From the NCBI RefSeq assembly GCF_001039355.2, contig NW_019775619.1, positions 76,413 to 140,412 of the forward strand: a stretch of DNA of 64,000 nucleotides. Direction: 5' to 3'. This document shows, in pieces, positions 24,720 through 37,178 of the stretch; position 1 is the stretch's first letter; the number at the start of each line of letters is the position of its first letter. This DNA comes from Lingula anatina (lineage: Eukaryota > Brachiopoda > Lingulata > Lingulida > Lingulidae). Position numbers and translations under genes: made by a program. Below the pieces are notes generated by a model. The model did not search any database. It had not been told where the DNA came from and saw nothing but the letters and a program-made list of their open reading frames with translations.

Positions 24720-26171
24720 ATGGTGCTGTTTGACGTCACAGAGAGCAGTGCTACCAGCATCACTCCGATAGGGGTCGCTGTTGGCAATGGTACCGTGGAG
24801 GGCACGGGCAGTCCTTTCCAAATGGACAAACCAATGATGATCGTTACTCTCGTTCTACTGGGATTCCTCAGCGTGTTTGGCACCGTTGGCAACGCGCTGA
24901 TCCTGATCGTTTATTGCCGAAAGCGGGAAAAGTTGACGGCCAACTTGTTCATCCTTGCCCTGGCATTTATTGACTTTATAACATGCCTGTTCATCATCCC
25001 GTCGACGATCTACTTTGAGTTTGTGGAGTTCAGCGTGAACTCTGACATTGCCTGCAAGCTCTACCAATTCTTTACCACGTCGACGATTCCGCTATCGGCC
25101 TTCGTAATGGTCGCCATTGCTTTCGACCGCTACTTCTGCATCTGTCATCCATTTCTACGCGCAATCAACCTCTTCAGGGCCAAAGTGATCGTCATAGTGT
25201 TGGCAATAATGGCCACGATGCTGGGGGTGGTCGTAGCAATGTGTTACGGTGTCTACCGCGTGGAAACAACCGCGGTGCTCGACAGCCCTCCCCGGGTGGC
25301 ACCTATCGATGCACCCAGTCTTAGCCCGATGGACCCAAGGTTGAAGCCGTACTACACCCCTGTAGTGTTGAACAGCACTCAGTTCTACGAGCTCACATTC
25401 CCGCCAACAGAGGCCCTCGACACCGTAGATAACGAGACCATTGCTCAAATGGAGGCCCTCAACGGGTCGCTTTTTATTGACCGTATAGTGTTCAACGGCC
25501 GCTGCGATCCTGATGACAGAATTATTCTGAAAAGTGGCCGACTTTTGTACCAGTACATCCACGCGTCCATGTTTATCATGTCACTGGTGATTGTCATTGT
25601 CCTCTACGCTCTGATCTACCGGACGGTCGTCATACGGAGACGCAAGAGGGAGAGACAGAAGAGTTCTTACCTGAGGAAGAGCAGCATGAACCCGCCCACT
25701 GAACCGGAAGCGGAAGACTACGAAACCGACTGCGTAGAGCTTAAAGCTTCTTCGAACGAGAATGGGAACGCAGCTTCTCACGGCGCCATGGCAACTATGG
25801 CGTCCATCAACGCAACGACCAATAATAACGAGCAAACAACAACTACGGCGTTGCTGAAACCTGAGGCGGCGGTGCAGGCTTTAGGAAAGAAAATACCAAA
25901 AAAGGGATCAAAGAATAGATCCCCCAAGCGCAATCGCCCCAAGGACAAACTTTACTTGGCAAATATCAAGACGGCGGCCATGTTGTTTGTGGTGACTGTG
26001 GTGTTTGCTGTCACCTTCCTCCCGGCTGCCCTTATGGCCAATGAAGTCATTGACTACGTGGGTCTTATATTCTATCTCTATTTTGTCAACAATGTGGCAA
26101 ATCCCATAATATACGGATTCATGAATCAAAACTTTAGGGACGATCTCAAAGCCCTATTTGGTTGTGCCTAG
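24720..26171 (+). CDS. Orphan class A (rhodopsin-family) G-protein-coupled receptor, intronless
   Basis: The 483-residue product is a plasma-membrane receptor with seven helices, roughly residues 39-65, 74-97, 112-138, 153-176, 276-303, 414-440 and 446-467. Class A marks seen: GN at 57-58, LAxxD with Asp85, Cys112 exactly 25 residues before Arg137, DRY at 136-138, partner Cys262 in extracellular loop 2, Pro435, and NPIIY at 461-465. Possible N-glycosylation sites are at 23, 218, 238 and 248. Oddities: Phe433 replaces the usual helix-6 Trp, and helix 4 lacks Trp and helix 5 lacks Pro. Extracellular loop 2 (about 100 residues) and intracellular loop 3 (about 110 residues, basic at both ends with an acidic and Asn/Thr-rich middle) are very long. 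The start has a good context (A at -3, G at +4) and an upstream in-frame stop at 24684. Ligand unknown; by eye it looks more like a peptide than an amine receptor, but this is weak. It has no gene neighbour. Confidence 0.95.
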   Translation: MVLFDVTESSATSITPIGVAVGNGTVEGTGSPFQMDKPMMIVTLVLLGFLSVFGTVGNALILIVYCRKREKLTANLFILALAFIDFITCLFIIPSTIYFEFVEFSVNSDIACKLYQFFTTSTIPLSAFVMVAIAFDRYFCICHPFLRAINLFRAKVIVIVLAIMATMLGVVVAMCYGVYRVETTAVLDSPPRVAPIDAPSLSPMDPRLKPYYTPVVLNSTQFYELTFPPTEALDTVDNETIAQMEALNGSLFIDRIVFNGRCDPDDRIILKSGRLLYQYIHASMFIMSLVIVIVLYALIYRTVVIRRRKRERQKSSYLRKSSMNPPTEPEAEDYETDCVELKASSNENGNAASHGAMATMASINATTNNNEQTTTTALLKPEAAVQALGKKIPKKGSKNRSPKRNRPKDKLYLANIKTAAMLFVVTVVFAVTFLPAALMANEVIDYVGLIFYLYFVNNVANPIIYGFMNQNFRDDLKALFGCA

Positions 26172-26810
26172 GTTCAATAATCATATACATTACCATCGGG
26201 GACGATCTCAGTACACGGCGTTGCTGTGTGAGGTTTTAAAGACAGAGGCAACCCCGTGCAGACGCGAGTAAACCCTATGCGTTGATACTTAACGTTTTGC
26301 AGAGGAATCGTGAACAGATATGATTCGACGGCCTCCACGGACAAGTAAGCATTTAGAATAATTGTTTGCGACTTGATGGACATTTGAGCTGCTCCCCTAT
26401 TAGCCCTGCCCTAGTATTCTACATTGGTTACTGCGAACGCTTTAACTCTAGATCACTGAATGATTGCATTCACGGCTCTCCGTGAGTAACGAGATACATA
26501 TGGTGTAAAGGACTGTTCAGTTTTAGGTTTTACACCAATGCAACCGGAGGGACATCTTTTTCAAGCGCCACCTATGGAGCGAACACCTCGTGAACGGGTC
26601 GCCTGCGTCTTAAAGACAGAACAGAAAAAATAACTCTTGGTATTGTATAGCTACCTTGTACCTCCATCAAGAGGCAAAGACTTTCTAACAACTTGACAGA
26701 AAAAATGACATATATTCTAAGAAGAGGTGCGAAGCACAAACAAACATTCAAACACGCATGCACGTAAATGCATGACAGACACTTTTTACTGTATTTGCAT
26801 TGATTTGGGA

Positions 26811-26835
26811 AGGTATGGTATGGTATGGTATGGTA
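26811..26835 (+). repeat. (GGTAT)n microsatellite
   Basis: Five near-perfect pentanucleotide units. Confidence 0.9.
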
Positions 26836-27390
26836 GATATCACAGACTAGGGGAGCCTGCACGGGGTAGGGGTAATGTTGCAATAGTGAGGGAAATGTAA
26901 CAAAATGTCCGATAAAGTGGATGTCCTTATAGTTCAGGACAGGTCGTTATTATTGCAGCGAGTTGGATATTTGAACATCCTCATTTTATATGAATTGAGC
27001 ATAGTAATTAATATTTATTGATATTTATATCGTCTCTGGTACGGCTTTGTCATAACGGTTTAAACACCATAAATTGTGTGTGGTTTCAATTTGTGTAGTT
27101 CGTGACAGTAAATAAGATGTTCACATTATAGACGCTATTTACTCCAGACGTGGCGACGACAACCATGTGCAATACCCTGACCTCAGTGCGTGAACTTAAA
27201 CCATTTTATCTGGAGAAAGTATCTCACTTGTTTTAGTAAAGTATTAGTATGGAGACCATTATTACATCACATTCGGTGTGATACTGTGAAAAGTAAGTGA
27301 AACGCAGGTATGTGACGCTGCAAGTGCGACCTCATATTTCAGTATCAAAATGGCGGTATGACGTAACCCCTCCTCCAACCCCCCCCCCCA

Positions 27391-27396
27391 AATAAA
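27391..27396 (+). terminator. Candidate polyadenylation signal of the GPCR gene
   Basis: AATAAA about 1.2 kb after the receptor stop codon. The use of this signal is inferred from position only. Confidence 0.25.
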
Positions 27397-28042
27397 AGGG
27401 AAGATACCATATTGAGCTGTCAAAAAGTATATATGACAGGTGTTTATGAGGCAAGTCGAGTTTGAGGTTGTAAGAGGCAAATGCCATTATACTTTGTCGC
27501 CATGTTTTAGGGTTGGGAGTATTCTAGTGATGACCTCAACATTAATTTGTGTGCCATTACAAGGAATGTCACGCTTCATCCAGAATTTTCAAAATGCAGC
27601 TACTGTATAAAGTTACTGTGCACCAGGTGAAAAGTCATGTCGAGTTATGAGTCCAGTGGATGGCAAACGATTCTGTGGAAGCAGTATTATGTTATATTGT
27701 AAACGTAAGCTTCTGTAGTTGAAATGTGCGTTTTTCATCTTCTTACATAGCTTCATTGTACACATTCGCAGTCGCGACGTTGTGTGTAGCAGATTCTGAA
27801 GCCATATGATACGATAACAACACAAAGACATACTTATGCGATAAGATGACCTCCAGTTTAAATAATGATAATAATAATAATTGCTGTCAATAGCAATAGC
27901 TTTTTACTCATTAAAATTAACATATCTGGTCTGTTTCAGCAACGGTTTGGCTTTTTTGTTTTTCTTCTGTTCTATAGTGCTAGAATTGCCTCGGTGACAA
28001 TTCCAGAGAATTGGTTATTCAAACCTAATCGGTCAGACGTAA

Positions 28043-28350
28043 GCTGAACTCTTACACAAACCTGAAACTTTACGCTTTTACGGCATTCAGAAATGAAACT
28101 TCATATTTCTGTTTTGATTTTATGTCAGTAGTAATCCAAAAAAGGAAGCACGCACCAGCAAAACGAGAGAGAAATTGGTGTGGTTTCGGGTAATTAGCTG
28201 AACTCTTACAGAAACTGGAAACTTTACGCTCTTACGGCATTCAGAATTGAAACTTCATATTTCTGTTTTGATTTTATGTCAGTAGTATTCCAGAGAAGGA
28301 AACACGCACCTGTAAAACGAGAGAGTTATTGGTGTGGATTCGGGTAATTG
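28043..28350 (+). repeat. 154-bp tandem duplication
   Basis: Two adjacent copies start GCTGAACTCTTACA at 28043 and 28197 and both end near TTCGGGTAATT. They differ by scattered substitutions, so the duplication is not recent. There is no open frame conserved between the copies. Confidence 0.9.
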
Positions 28351-31300
28351 ACTGAGATGTTTGCGTATAACTGTGAATTCATCTTGATTCAAAACAAAAA
28401 CTTTTTATAAAAACGTATAGACCGAGTGTCGATCTTAAGTCGTTTTGTACAATCGTTCCCAGATCGTGTATTTCAGTTAGTCGAAGGAAGTTGCTAAATC
28501 ATTCTCTCGACTTTTGTAAACGTTGGTCATATTTTTTTTTCTGTATGGAATAAGCATTATTGATTTAGACCCGGATTGCGTGTCACAAGTTGTCAAATAT
28601 GTCATTAAGAGAACAATGAAAGGGTCATGAAAAAGTCAAGACTCAAATGAATCCTATCAGAGCTTTATAGAGAGACACACCAGTGGGCATACAGTAGCAT
28701 AAATAGCGTATTAGCGGGTTACAAATTAGTTTCATTCTAAGGTTGCCTTCAACGAAACGCCAAGTGCAGTTGTTGTCTGCGAGATATGATCCTTGAGAAC
28801 ATTGCTTGAATAACATTCCTACATGTAGCTGGGCATCGCCATGCTTGCACTACGTTATATGTTGATAGTATGCTTAGATTCTGTTACCTTTAAAGGTGAA
28901 GGAAAACTAATAGGTTTTATTCACAATTGGTTGTATTTGGAGAACATTCCCAAAGGTTAAAACAAAGAAGCAAAAACATTTCTACCAAAAAAAAAATCTG
29001 CAAAACAAAGATTTAAAAAACTTCTGAAATCTGATGAAAACGCGTGCTTATCAAAAAGGTATATTTTGTTATCACGATCCAATGCTGGGAACGGTCTTAA
29101 TGTGGCTTTTTGTGACCAGATCCATGTTGACAACATGACCGGTCCTGTAGTGCAAAAAGTGCAATAAACAATTCTTCAGAAACAAACTGTATACTTTAAA
29201 TGTTTTGTAGTATTTTTTGTAATACACTGATATTTACAGGATACATATATCAGAGCAGTTTGATATACTAAGGTCGAAATGTAGGTAATGTGACATCACG
29301 TGACCGTCTCGTAATTAATATGTAAGAATATTGTGTTTTTATCTGGCGTAGATTTACCGAAGTAAAAGTAGGTTTTGTCTATCGTCAGCATTATAGTGTT
29401 CTACATAATACGCATAATTCCTTGTCTTAAAATAATGTGAAACCAAAAAAAACAGAGCGGATGACAGCTTTGTGAGACGGACTACGGTAAAAAATTCCGC
29501 CAGGTAAAATTTACTTTAAATACTTGTCAAAAAGTTTATATTCAAATGTATTTTAAATTAATTTTGTTTCAATGACCAAAAAAAGAAAAGGGGGCGGAAT
29601 AGAATACAAATATATTCGAATGATGATGAATATAGAACGATGAAATATGATTAGATAAAAACTTATTTCGGTTAATATTTACCCAGAGAAGGTTGTTTAA
29701 CTCTCACTGCGCATGCTCGTGACAGTATGTACGTCACCTCTATTGTATAAAGTTTGTAAAACTTTGTCTTCGCCATATGATAAAAATGTAAATAATGCAC
29801 TAATTAAAGGTTTGGGGGCGTCTGTACCCTCCTTGTATAGTTTATTTAGTATTTATTGTGATATATATGAATTTGTTTCAATAAAACATGTAAGGACATG
29901 AAGAGTAGACTTCCTTCATTGATAAACGGGTTTGACCATTGCTGCGAGGTGATGCTCTTAAAGGTGCTACGATTTGCATCGACTCCTCACTGACCCACAT
30001 TTTTCAGTTCAGTGACCTTAGCTTCAGACATGCTTTAGCATATTTCCCTTGGCGCAAGAATAACTGAATTTAACCATTTTCCATTCCATTGCTGGTAAAA
30101 TGACCGACGTTTTAATGGTGATATTATAGCATTTTGAAAAATAACGTGTAAATTTGGTTTTCGGCTGAGTGCATTTTCGCTTGCAGAAGAGCGCCGTTCA
30201 GCTACCACAAAAACACAGTATTGTCTTTCGTAATGTAACATTTTTATTATTATGCCCGATGATGCACCAGCCTCAGTAAGAGCTCCAGTGTTGTCTCTGC
30301 GGTATATTAGAGATAATTGACCTTCCTATCAAAACAATTTTGCTGTTTTGACAGCCTCGCTGCGGGGGAGATTGTATCACTGTGAAAAGAATGCTGATGA
30401 AAAATGGATGTTTGAAGTTATTATATCAGAAGGCGGTGGTTTAATTTTCTGCGCAAAAACAACGTCGTGGCTCCAAGGCGTCGCTTTGAATAACAAGATG
30501 AACGAATTTCGGGTGGAAAGTAAATTAACTGCCATCCGATATAACACGGTTAATATCACTGCTTAAAGTTAAAACTGTGGTTCTCCAATAAACGACAACT
30601 GCCAAAGTAAAATAACGTCATTAGAAACATTAATGAATAAGGAAATAAGTATAAAGATAACTAGACCTTCTTGGGAGGGGTAAAAGACGTACTTAAATAA
30701 AAGGAGTTATCTTTCTTTTTGTGCACAACATCGATTTTTCTTTCAACCTGGACGAGCCTTACTGTGGCGATCCGTCAGTTTGAATGACGACAAGAAATCG
30801 AATTTCTACTAATACAAACCGGCTGCTAATTTCTTACGAGGTCGATATCTCCCGGCATGCAGTGCGAAAGATGTTTGAGACACTTTGTGTGACTACACCT
30901 CTAATAGACAAATATTATCAACTTCGTTCTCCTCTACGCGAGATAAAATATACACTTTTATAAATGCTTTCAAAATGACCGCAGGGATGGAATTGTATAA
31001 TGCATACAGCTAATTACAATTACTGCTGACCCTGACTCTGTTTTTAGCACAGCAGGTTGGGAAATTACGCACGACATTTGTAAACTGACAGAATCAATGC
31101 AGATATGATTTCTGCAATAAATTGGAAATGAGCAGCGCTAAATGAAGAGCGCAATTCGATGGGTACTGCCTCAGTTTATCCCCTATCAGTTTATGCAGTG
31201 TATCTTTGGTGGAATATCGAACTGATGTCATTTGCAACAAATGTAAAACAGGAAACAAACCTTCTCGGGGAGACCGATATCAAATAAACGACGGATGCAA

Positions 31301-32331
31301 AGCCGCAGGAAGAAGCGGTTGACCTTTGGGCGTCCATTTGGATAAAGAGCGTCCTTCCGCCACAGGATGTTGTTTCATGCTCAGCGCTTTTACATTCAGA
31401 ATACATGTTTAACAACACACTTGTGTGCAAGGAAGTGACACTGTTGTATGAAAAAAAAAACAACTCATATTTATGGAATAACTAGCCTTTTTGTTGTTCT
31501 TGAATACTCGTTGATACCGTTTGGTGCACTGTTTCCTTAAAAACTGAATCAGTATACGTTTAACACAATTATTGATATTGCTAAGTAAACCTGCAAAATG
31601 TCCAAGATCCCTGTATAACTATGACTTCAAATGCCACGTTTTCACCATACAGGTAACAGCATTCAGCGTCACAAAGAGGTACATATTGTACTATGCGTGA
31701 TCAATCAAGGTATTGTGGATCGATTCGCTTTAAGCTCTTCTAAATACTTTCAATGAAATCTTACAACAGTATCAAAGTCTTATTTCAAGAAAGACGCAAA
31801 GAATATAAAAATCCAAGATAACTTGTTTTAATATACATTTACGTTCGAGCTTAACAGATAAAACGGGCGTGGTTTAGTTTTGTAAGTCTACTCCGAGTGT
31901 ATGAAAAGAGACCCAACCCTTTAAAGTTAAGATCACTCAAAATCGATTGACTATAATACCGCTCTTAATGCCACAACGCGAGATTGTCTGTCACACATAA
32001 ACGGCTCCACATTGACATCCTGTGTGACATTTTGGGTGCAATTTAAAACCAAAGTTCAAGTTTACCTCACAAGAAAACCGCATCTTCAAGCCAGAATACT
32101 CTATTACTTTAATCATTTATAATTGCCGCCCATTTTCTTTGTTTATCCTTCTTTCGGTTGATTAAACAGAGAATCCCTATGAAGAGAAATTCAATTATAA
32201 AAGATTGCGTGGTTGGTGAGACATACATTGTCTTATAAACTGCTGGGTCTCCACACATGAGGGACGTGACGGCGACAATGGTCCTTCACTCTCCTTTCTG
32301 ACTACGGCTCCGTAACTCGAACACATCGCCA

Positions 32332-33514
32332 ATTCCGATAGAAATATCACCTTTCATTTCGAGGCTATTATATGGGGCGAGAAAATCCCGAGTTATGGAA
32401 TAGAGACGAATCTCCATGCTTGCGCTCGTTTCAATTCGCGATGCTTTCGAGATAAAGAGCCCTGCTGTATTCATAGATTCAAAGACAGTATATCGAGGGC
32501 ACGGAGAGTCATAACTTTGAGGTTCATTTTTCCTGAAGATGCATCAAATTTGACCTCAAATGTCCTTTTATTTCCTTTAATTGCCATATAACTCTTTTAT
32601 AATTCTGTTGCTTTGCCTATTAAAGGAACCCTATAGCAAATTGAAGGAGCATAATTTGCATTCCTATCTAATCAAAATATCAAATGGTGAGCATTTTTTA
32701 TCTCCCGAGCCCATTATTCCGAAATTGAACCGAACACCCCCTACATCACTTGATAAGGTTATTCAATATTACAAAACTCCCTTTTCTAAAACTTTCTTTC
32801 TGATGCACAGTAATAACTGCGTGGTCTTATTTTATTTTCATATTATGGATGTTTTCCTGCCCCTTCTCATGTTTATAGATGCGGCCAAGCAACAGGGTGT
32901 TATATAAAAATCATTGACATTAGGAAAGCTACCGATTTAAAAGTTCTACCACACATAATCTGATTTCTGACTTAATGAGCTTTCACATGTTACCAGTGTA
33001 CCTCGGTCCCCAAATTAGCAACCCCTCTACCTGAAGGATTAACACATTTTCATGATGTAAGCGACAGTAGTATAACACATTTGAGACGGAAAAGGGTCGA
33101 TCGTCAAAATGTGCGTGGAACATGTTGTTATTTTAATATTAAAATACATGGAGAAATCAACACTGTTGATGGGTTAGCACTGGTACGTGTGTTTTCGTGT
33201 AAGTACATGTACAAGAGACCAAAATGGCATTAACAATTTGTGTGCAAGAAACAGTTTGCAAAAGTCTGCAAAAAAAGATACAATTACTACAAATGTTGTC
33301 ACTGTTGTTAATTGTGTAGATATTTCTTTGTACTCGAGTTCTTCGCGGCAATTCCTGTCGCTGATCAAGCCATTGGAGACAGCATATAAAGAACATGCAG
33401 TTTTCTTAGCATTTCGTTTTCTCTCGTCTTATTTCCACTTCCTCCCTCTCTCTCTCCCTCCACCTTCTCTCTCTCTCTCTCTCCACCCTCTCTCTCTCTC
33501 CCTCTCTCTCCACC
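32332..33514. repeat. Duplicated block C, copy 1 (probable allele)
   Basis: Matches 36001-37178 from ATTCCGATAG onward with scattered substitutions and a 4-bp indel near 32886, and stops in a TC tract at the N at 33515. The frame at 32581-32907 is shared with the other copy, but most changes alter amino acids and the 4-bp indel shifts its end, so it does not behave like a constrained gene. Confidence 0.85.
33446..33514 (+). repeat. (TC)n-rich tract at contig end
   Basis: Interrupted CT/CCT tract running into the N. The counterpart at 37123-37178 also runs into a gap. Confidence 0.9.
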
Positions 33515-33515
33515 N
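33515..33515. other. Single-N contig join
   Basis: Lies between blocks C1 and D1. In the other version the two blocks are separated by a gap plus about 380 bp, so sequence is missing here. Confidence 0.9.
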
Positions 33516-35060
33516 TACTTTTTATTCAGAGACTGCAATGTCTTTCTAACAATACGAACTTGTTCCAGGACAATCACTGCCGCTTCTTATTGGTGCCCCA
33601 CCCCCACCCCCAGCAAGCCACGTATTCGGCAATAGTGTATCTTACGACAGAAAAAAAAAAGCTAGAAACTAAAGATCATTATAAACGAGGCACCAGCTGT
33701 CTTTCAGCTTAACTCTCGTATTTCGAAGTTGAAGTAAGGGAAAAGTAGTCGACTGGTTTTAGTCTTATCTTCCCACATGTCATGCTGGATTAGGCTGCTA
33801 GGAACATGTGTACCAAGCATGGCTGACTTTTACTCGGGGAAAACCTTCACCGACATCTTGTTCAAACAACCTTAGCGGCCGCGTGAAAGTCTCTGCTCAC
33901 ACAAGCAATATCCATGGCCGTATCGATACTATCAGTGAACGCGTCTGAAGAAAGTGAAAGGTAAATAATGGGAACGGATGTATAATTAAGTCAATTGTTC
34001 TGTATGTAATTCTTAAAATCAAGATTAATTAAATGCAATTTATTCTCATCATACGTAGCCCTATTTGCAATTAATGATATATCATATTTTTCTATCGTTC
34101 ATAACAAGCAGAAAGTCCAATTATATCAATTTGTTTTCTTTTTGTAAAATGACATTTAATAACTTTGGTTTCTTAGAAACACTTTTATCCGTCTTTTCCT
34201 CTAATCGTTCCAAATGCAAGGTAAAAATTAGCAGCACTTAACTCCGATCTTGTCTGTTAGAGCTGAATATGCAAAAACGCTGCATACCTTGGGAACGGGA
34301 TTTATTAGTAAAATGCCGCGACCTAACCCCACTCAAAGATCAGCTTTTATCAGATATTTTGGGCAACACGTCCAATTAGAGTTTAGAAAACAATCACAAC
34401 CAGTTGCCATAAAAGTCTTAGATAAACCCAACGTGGGAAGAAAATAATATTTTTTGCTCAGTAAATATGATTAGTAATGAGGACGCTTTGTTACAATAAT
34501 AACAGGAAACGGAGATTTCTTGGAAATGCGGCAATTTTGCTTTTGCAATTAGACTCATATGCTATTTGGTCTGTTAATTAACACAAATGCTATGTCGCTG
34601 CAAACACTGACAGTTAGTGAACAAGTAGCAAATGATGGTGGCTGGCAGCGACATTCTTCATCTGTGTATGAGCGAAATCAACATATTTCTTCGTTAGCGA
34701 GACGAGTGTTGTTGGTGAAATAGTTCAAGTAGACGACATTGGTGCTAAGTCCATTTATTTAGTTTAATGGCAAACCTTGGCGGAATCGTAACTTGAAGAA
34801 AAAACATACATGTCATCTTCAGAAGTGAAAAACGGTGCATCAAATCCTATAAGTTTGTCATTCAGAGTTAAATCTAAATTTTTAATATACACACGTTTTA
34901 CTTGTGTTGAACTTTTTCTCTTTCCTCTTCATGCCCAGATGATGCCAGCAGGACGCAATTTTTTTCTTTTTTTTTTTTTTTTTTTGTAAATGAAATGTAT
35001 GTGCAACGAATGCGGCTAAAATGGCCAGTTTCCCGATTTATAAAGGCGCCAAACAATGCC
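33516..35060. repeat. Duplicated block D, copy 1 (probable allele)
   Basis: Matches 38087-38168 followed directly by 40243-41707. This copy lacks the 2.07 kb found at 38169-40242. The 65-codon frame at 34250-34447 is broken by a TAG in the other copy (near 40984), so I do not call it a gene. Confidence 0.85.
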
Positions 35061-35061
35061 N
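35061..35061. other. Single-N contig join
   Basis: Ends block D copy 1; the next base begins an unrelated contig. Confidence 0.9.
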
Positions 35062-35150
35062 GTACACTGAGCAATCTTCAACATCTGTTTATCCTGACCA
35101 CGTCTCTCACAGTTCTTGCCTGGTTCAATAACATGCGCTGTGTCTGTCAT
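35062..35150 (-). CDS. Possible partial reading frame cut by contig end
   Basis: From ATG at 35150 the minus strand is open for 29 codons up to the N, starting MTDTAHVIEPGKNCERRGQD, with mixed hydrophilic composition unlike the AT-rich flanks. It could be the first exon of a gene or transposon, cut by the assembly break, or chance. No family recognised. Confidence 0.2.
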
Positions 35151-36000
35151 GCTCTAAAATAAAAAAAAATAATAATTCACTTAGTTTTCTGAAATATATA
35201 TCATCATGTGATAAACGTTGTTGTAAAATACCAACTCTAATTTCTACCTTACTTGCAATTATTATAACCGACCACCCGACATGGAATGTCACAAATGCAA
35301 CTGAACATTGTGTATACTTAATAAGTGTGGAAGGTTCACCAGTAGGTCTATTTCATAATCAGGTACACGTTATATCGAGACAGGAATGGTATAAGCAAAT
35401 TTGTCTCATATAGTTACTGTAAAAGACTATTAATCACAAGTACTAGGGCTGTATTACATTAATAAACCATGGTATCCTGTAAACTACACACAAAACTTAC
35501 TCAGTACTTATTAACATGCCCCTCGACTGTTGATGATACGGTCTATACGGTGATGCCATGAAGCCAGTGAAGTGTCGGGTGCGAGTTGTCTGCAGTTGGT
35601 CCCTTTCTTCCTAAAAAATACTACGACCTGACCTGTATTTTAAATATGTCGACAGTTAGTCCTTTTAATCTAATCAACTTCTCTTTCTTTACTTCACTTC
35701 TCTCGCCAGACGTGTCCGTCATCCATGGTCATTTTCCTGGTTTTCTTGCTAAGCTTTAACTGCAATGCACCCTATGACACAACATTAGTAATTCGCCATT
35801 GCGTTGCTCTATCTCAAATTACATGACAACGCCAAATTTTACTTAATGCAATCCTATAACATAGACTTGTGAGAAGACGCGAGAGAAGTTTCAATGGCAG
35901 ATTTTAACCCCACCTCTCGTGAAATCTCGCTCCAATCCAGGTCTCGTTTGACGTCATCTGCTGCGCAGATGTTCAAAATAGGCTATCCCGGACAACTCCT
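35062..36000. other. Single-copy stretch left of block C2
   Basis: Has no counterpart left of block C1, so the two versions of this locus diverge at 32332/36001. Apart from the short frame at its left edge I see no gene or repeat here. Confidence 0.5.
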
Positions 36001-37178
36001 ATTCCGATAGAAATATCACCTTTCATTTCGAGGCTATTATATGGGGCGAGAAAATCCCGAGTTATGGAATAGAGACGAATCTCCATGCTTGCGCTCGTCG
36101 CAATTCGCGATGCTTTCGAGATAAAGAGCCCTGCTGTATTCATAGATTCAAAGACAGTATATCGAGGGCACGGAGAGTCATAACTTTGTGGTTCATTTTT
36201 CCTGAAAATGCATCAAATTTGACCTCAAATGTCCTTTTATTTCCTTTAATTGCCATATAACTCTTTTATAATTCTGTTGCTTTGCCTATTAAAGGAACCC
36301 TATAGCAAATTGAAGGAGCATAATTTGCATTCCTATCTAATCAAAATATCAAATGGTGAGCATTTTTTATCTCCCGAGCCCATTATTCCGAAATTGAACC
36401 TAATACCCCCTACATCACTTGATAAGGTTATTCAATATTACAAAACTCCCTTGTCCAAAACTTTCTTTCGGATGCACAGTAATAACTGCGTGGTCTTATT
36501 TTATTTTCATATTATGGATGTTTTCCTGCCCCTTCTTATGTTTATAGATGCGGCCAATCAAGCAACAGGGTGTTATATAAAAATCATTGACATTAGGAAA
36601 GCTACCGATTTAAAAGTTCTACCACTCATAATCTGATTTCTGACTTAATGAGCTTTCACATGTTACCAGTGTACCTCGGTCCCCAAATTAGCAACCCCTC
36701 TACCTGAAGGATTAACACGTTTTCATGATGTACGCGAAAGCAGTATAACACATTTGAGACGGAAAAGGGTCGATCGTCAAAATGTGCGTGGAACATGTTG
36801 TTATTTTAATATTAAAATACATGGAGAAATCAACACTGTTGATGGGTTAGCACTGGTACGTGTGTTTTCGTGTAAGTACATGTACAAGAGACCAAAATGG
36901 CATTAACAATTTGTGTGCAAGAAACAGTTTGCAAAAGTCTGCAAAAAAAGATACAATTACTACAAATGTTGTCACTGTTGTTAATTGTGTAGATATTTCT
37001 TTGTACTCGAGTTCTTCGCGGCAATTCCTGTCGCTGATCAAGCTATTGGAGACAGCATATAAAGAACATGCAGTTTTCTTAGCATTTCGTTTTCTCTCGT
37101 CTTATTTCCACTTCCTCCCTCTCTCTCTCTCCCTCCACCTTCTCTCTCTCTCTCTCTCTCTCTCCCTCCACCCTCTCT
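36001..37178. repeat. Duplicated block C, copy 2 (probable allele)
   Basis: Counterpart of 32332-33514, ending in a (TC)n tract at the gap. Confidence 0.85.

Larger units (their letters stand above)
26172..32331. other. Non-coding region downstream of the GPCR
   Basis: The 3' untranslated region presumably lies at its start; the first AATAAA I find downstream is at 27391-27396. The region also holds a (GGTAT)n tract at 26811-26835 and a 154-bp tandem duplication at 28043-28350. No coding exon was recognised. Confidence 0.55.

Noticed and set aside
24503-24733. Upstream frame overlapping the GPCR start
   Set aside because: It contains no ATG, only a TTG at its beginning, so it is unlikely to be translated as an upstream frame.
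34250-34447. 65-codon frame with a protein-like composition
   Set aside because: The allelic sequence has a TAG in frame near 40984.
32581-36636. Frames at 32581-32907 and 36250-36636 as a conserved gene pair
   Set aside because: They are two alleles; most differences change amino acids and a 4-bp indel shifts the end, so there is no sign of coding constraint.
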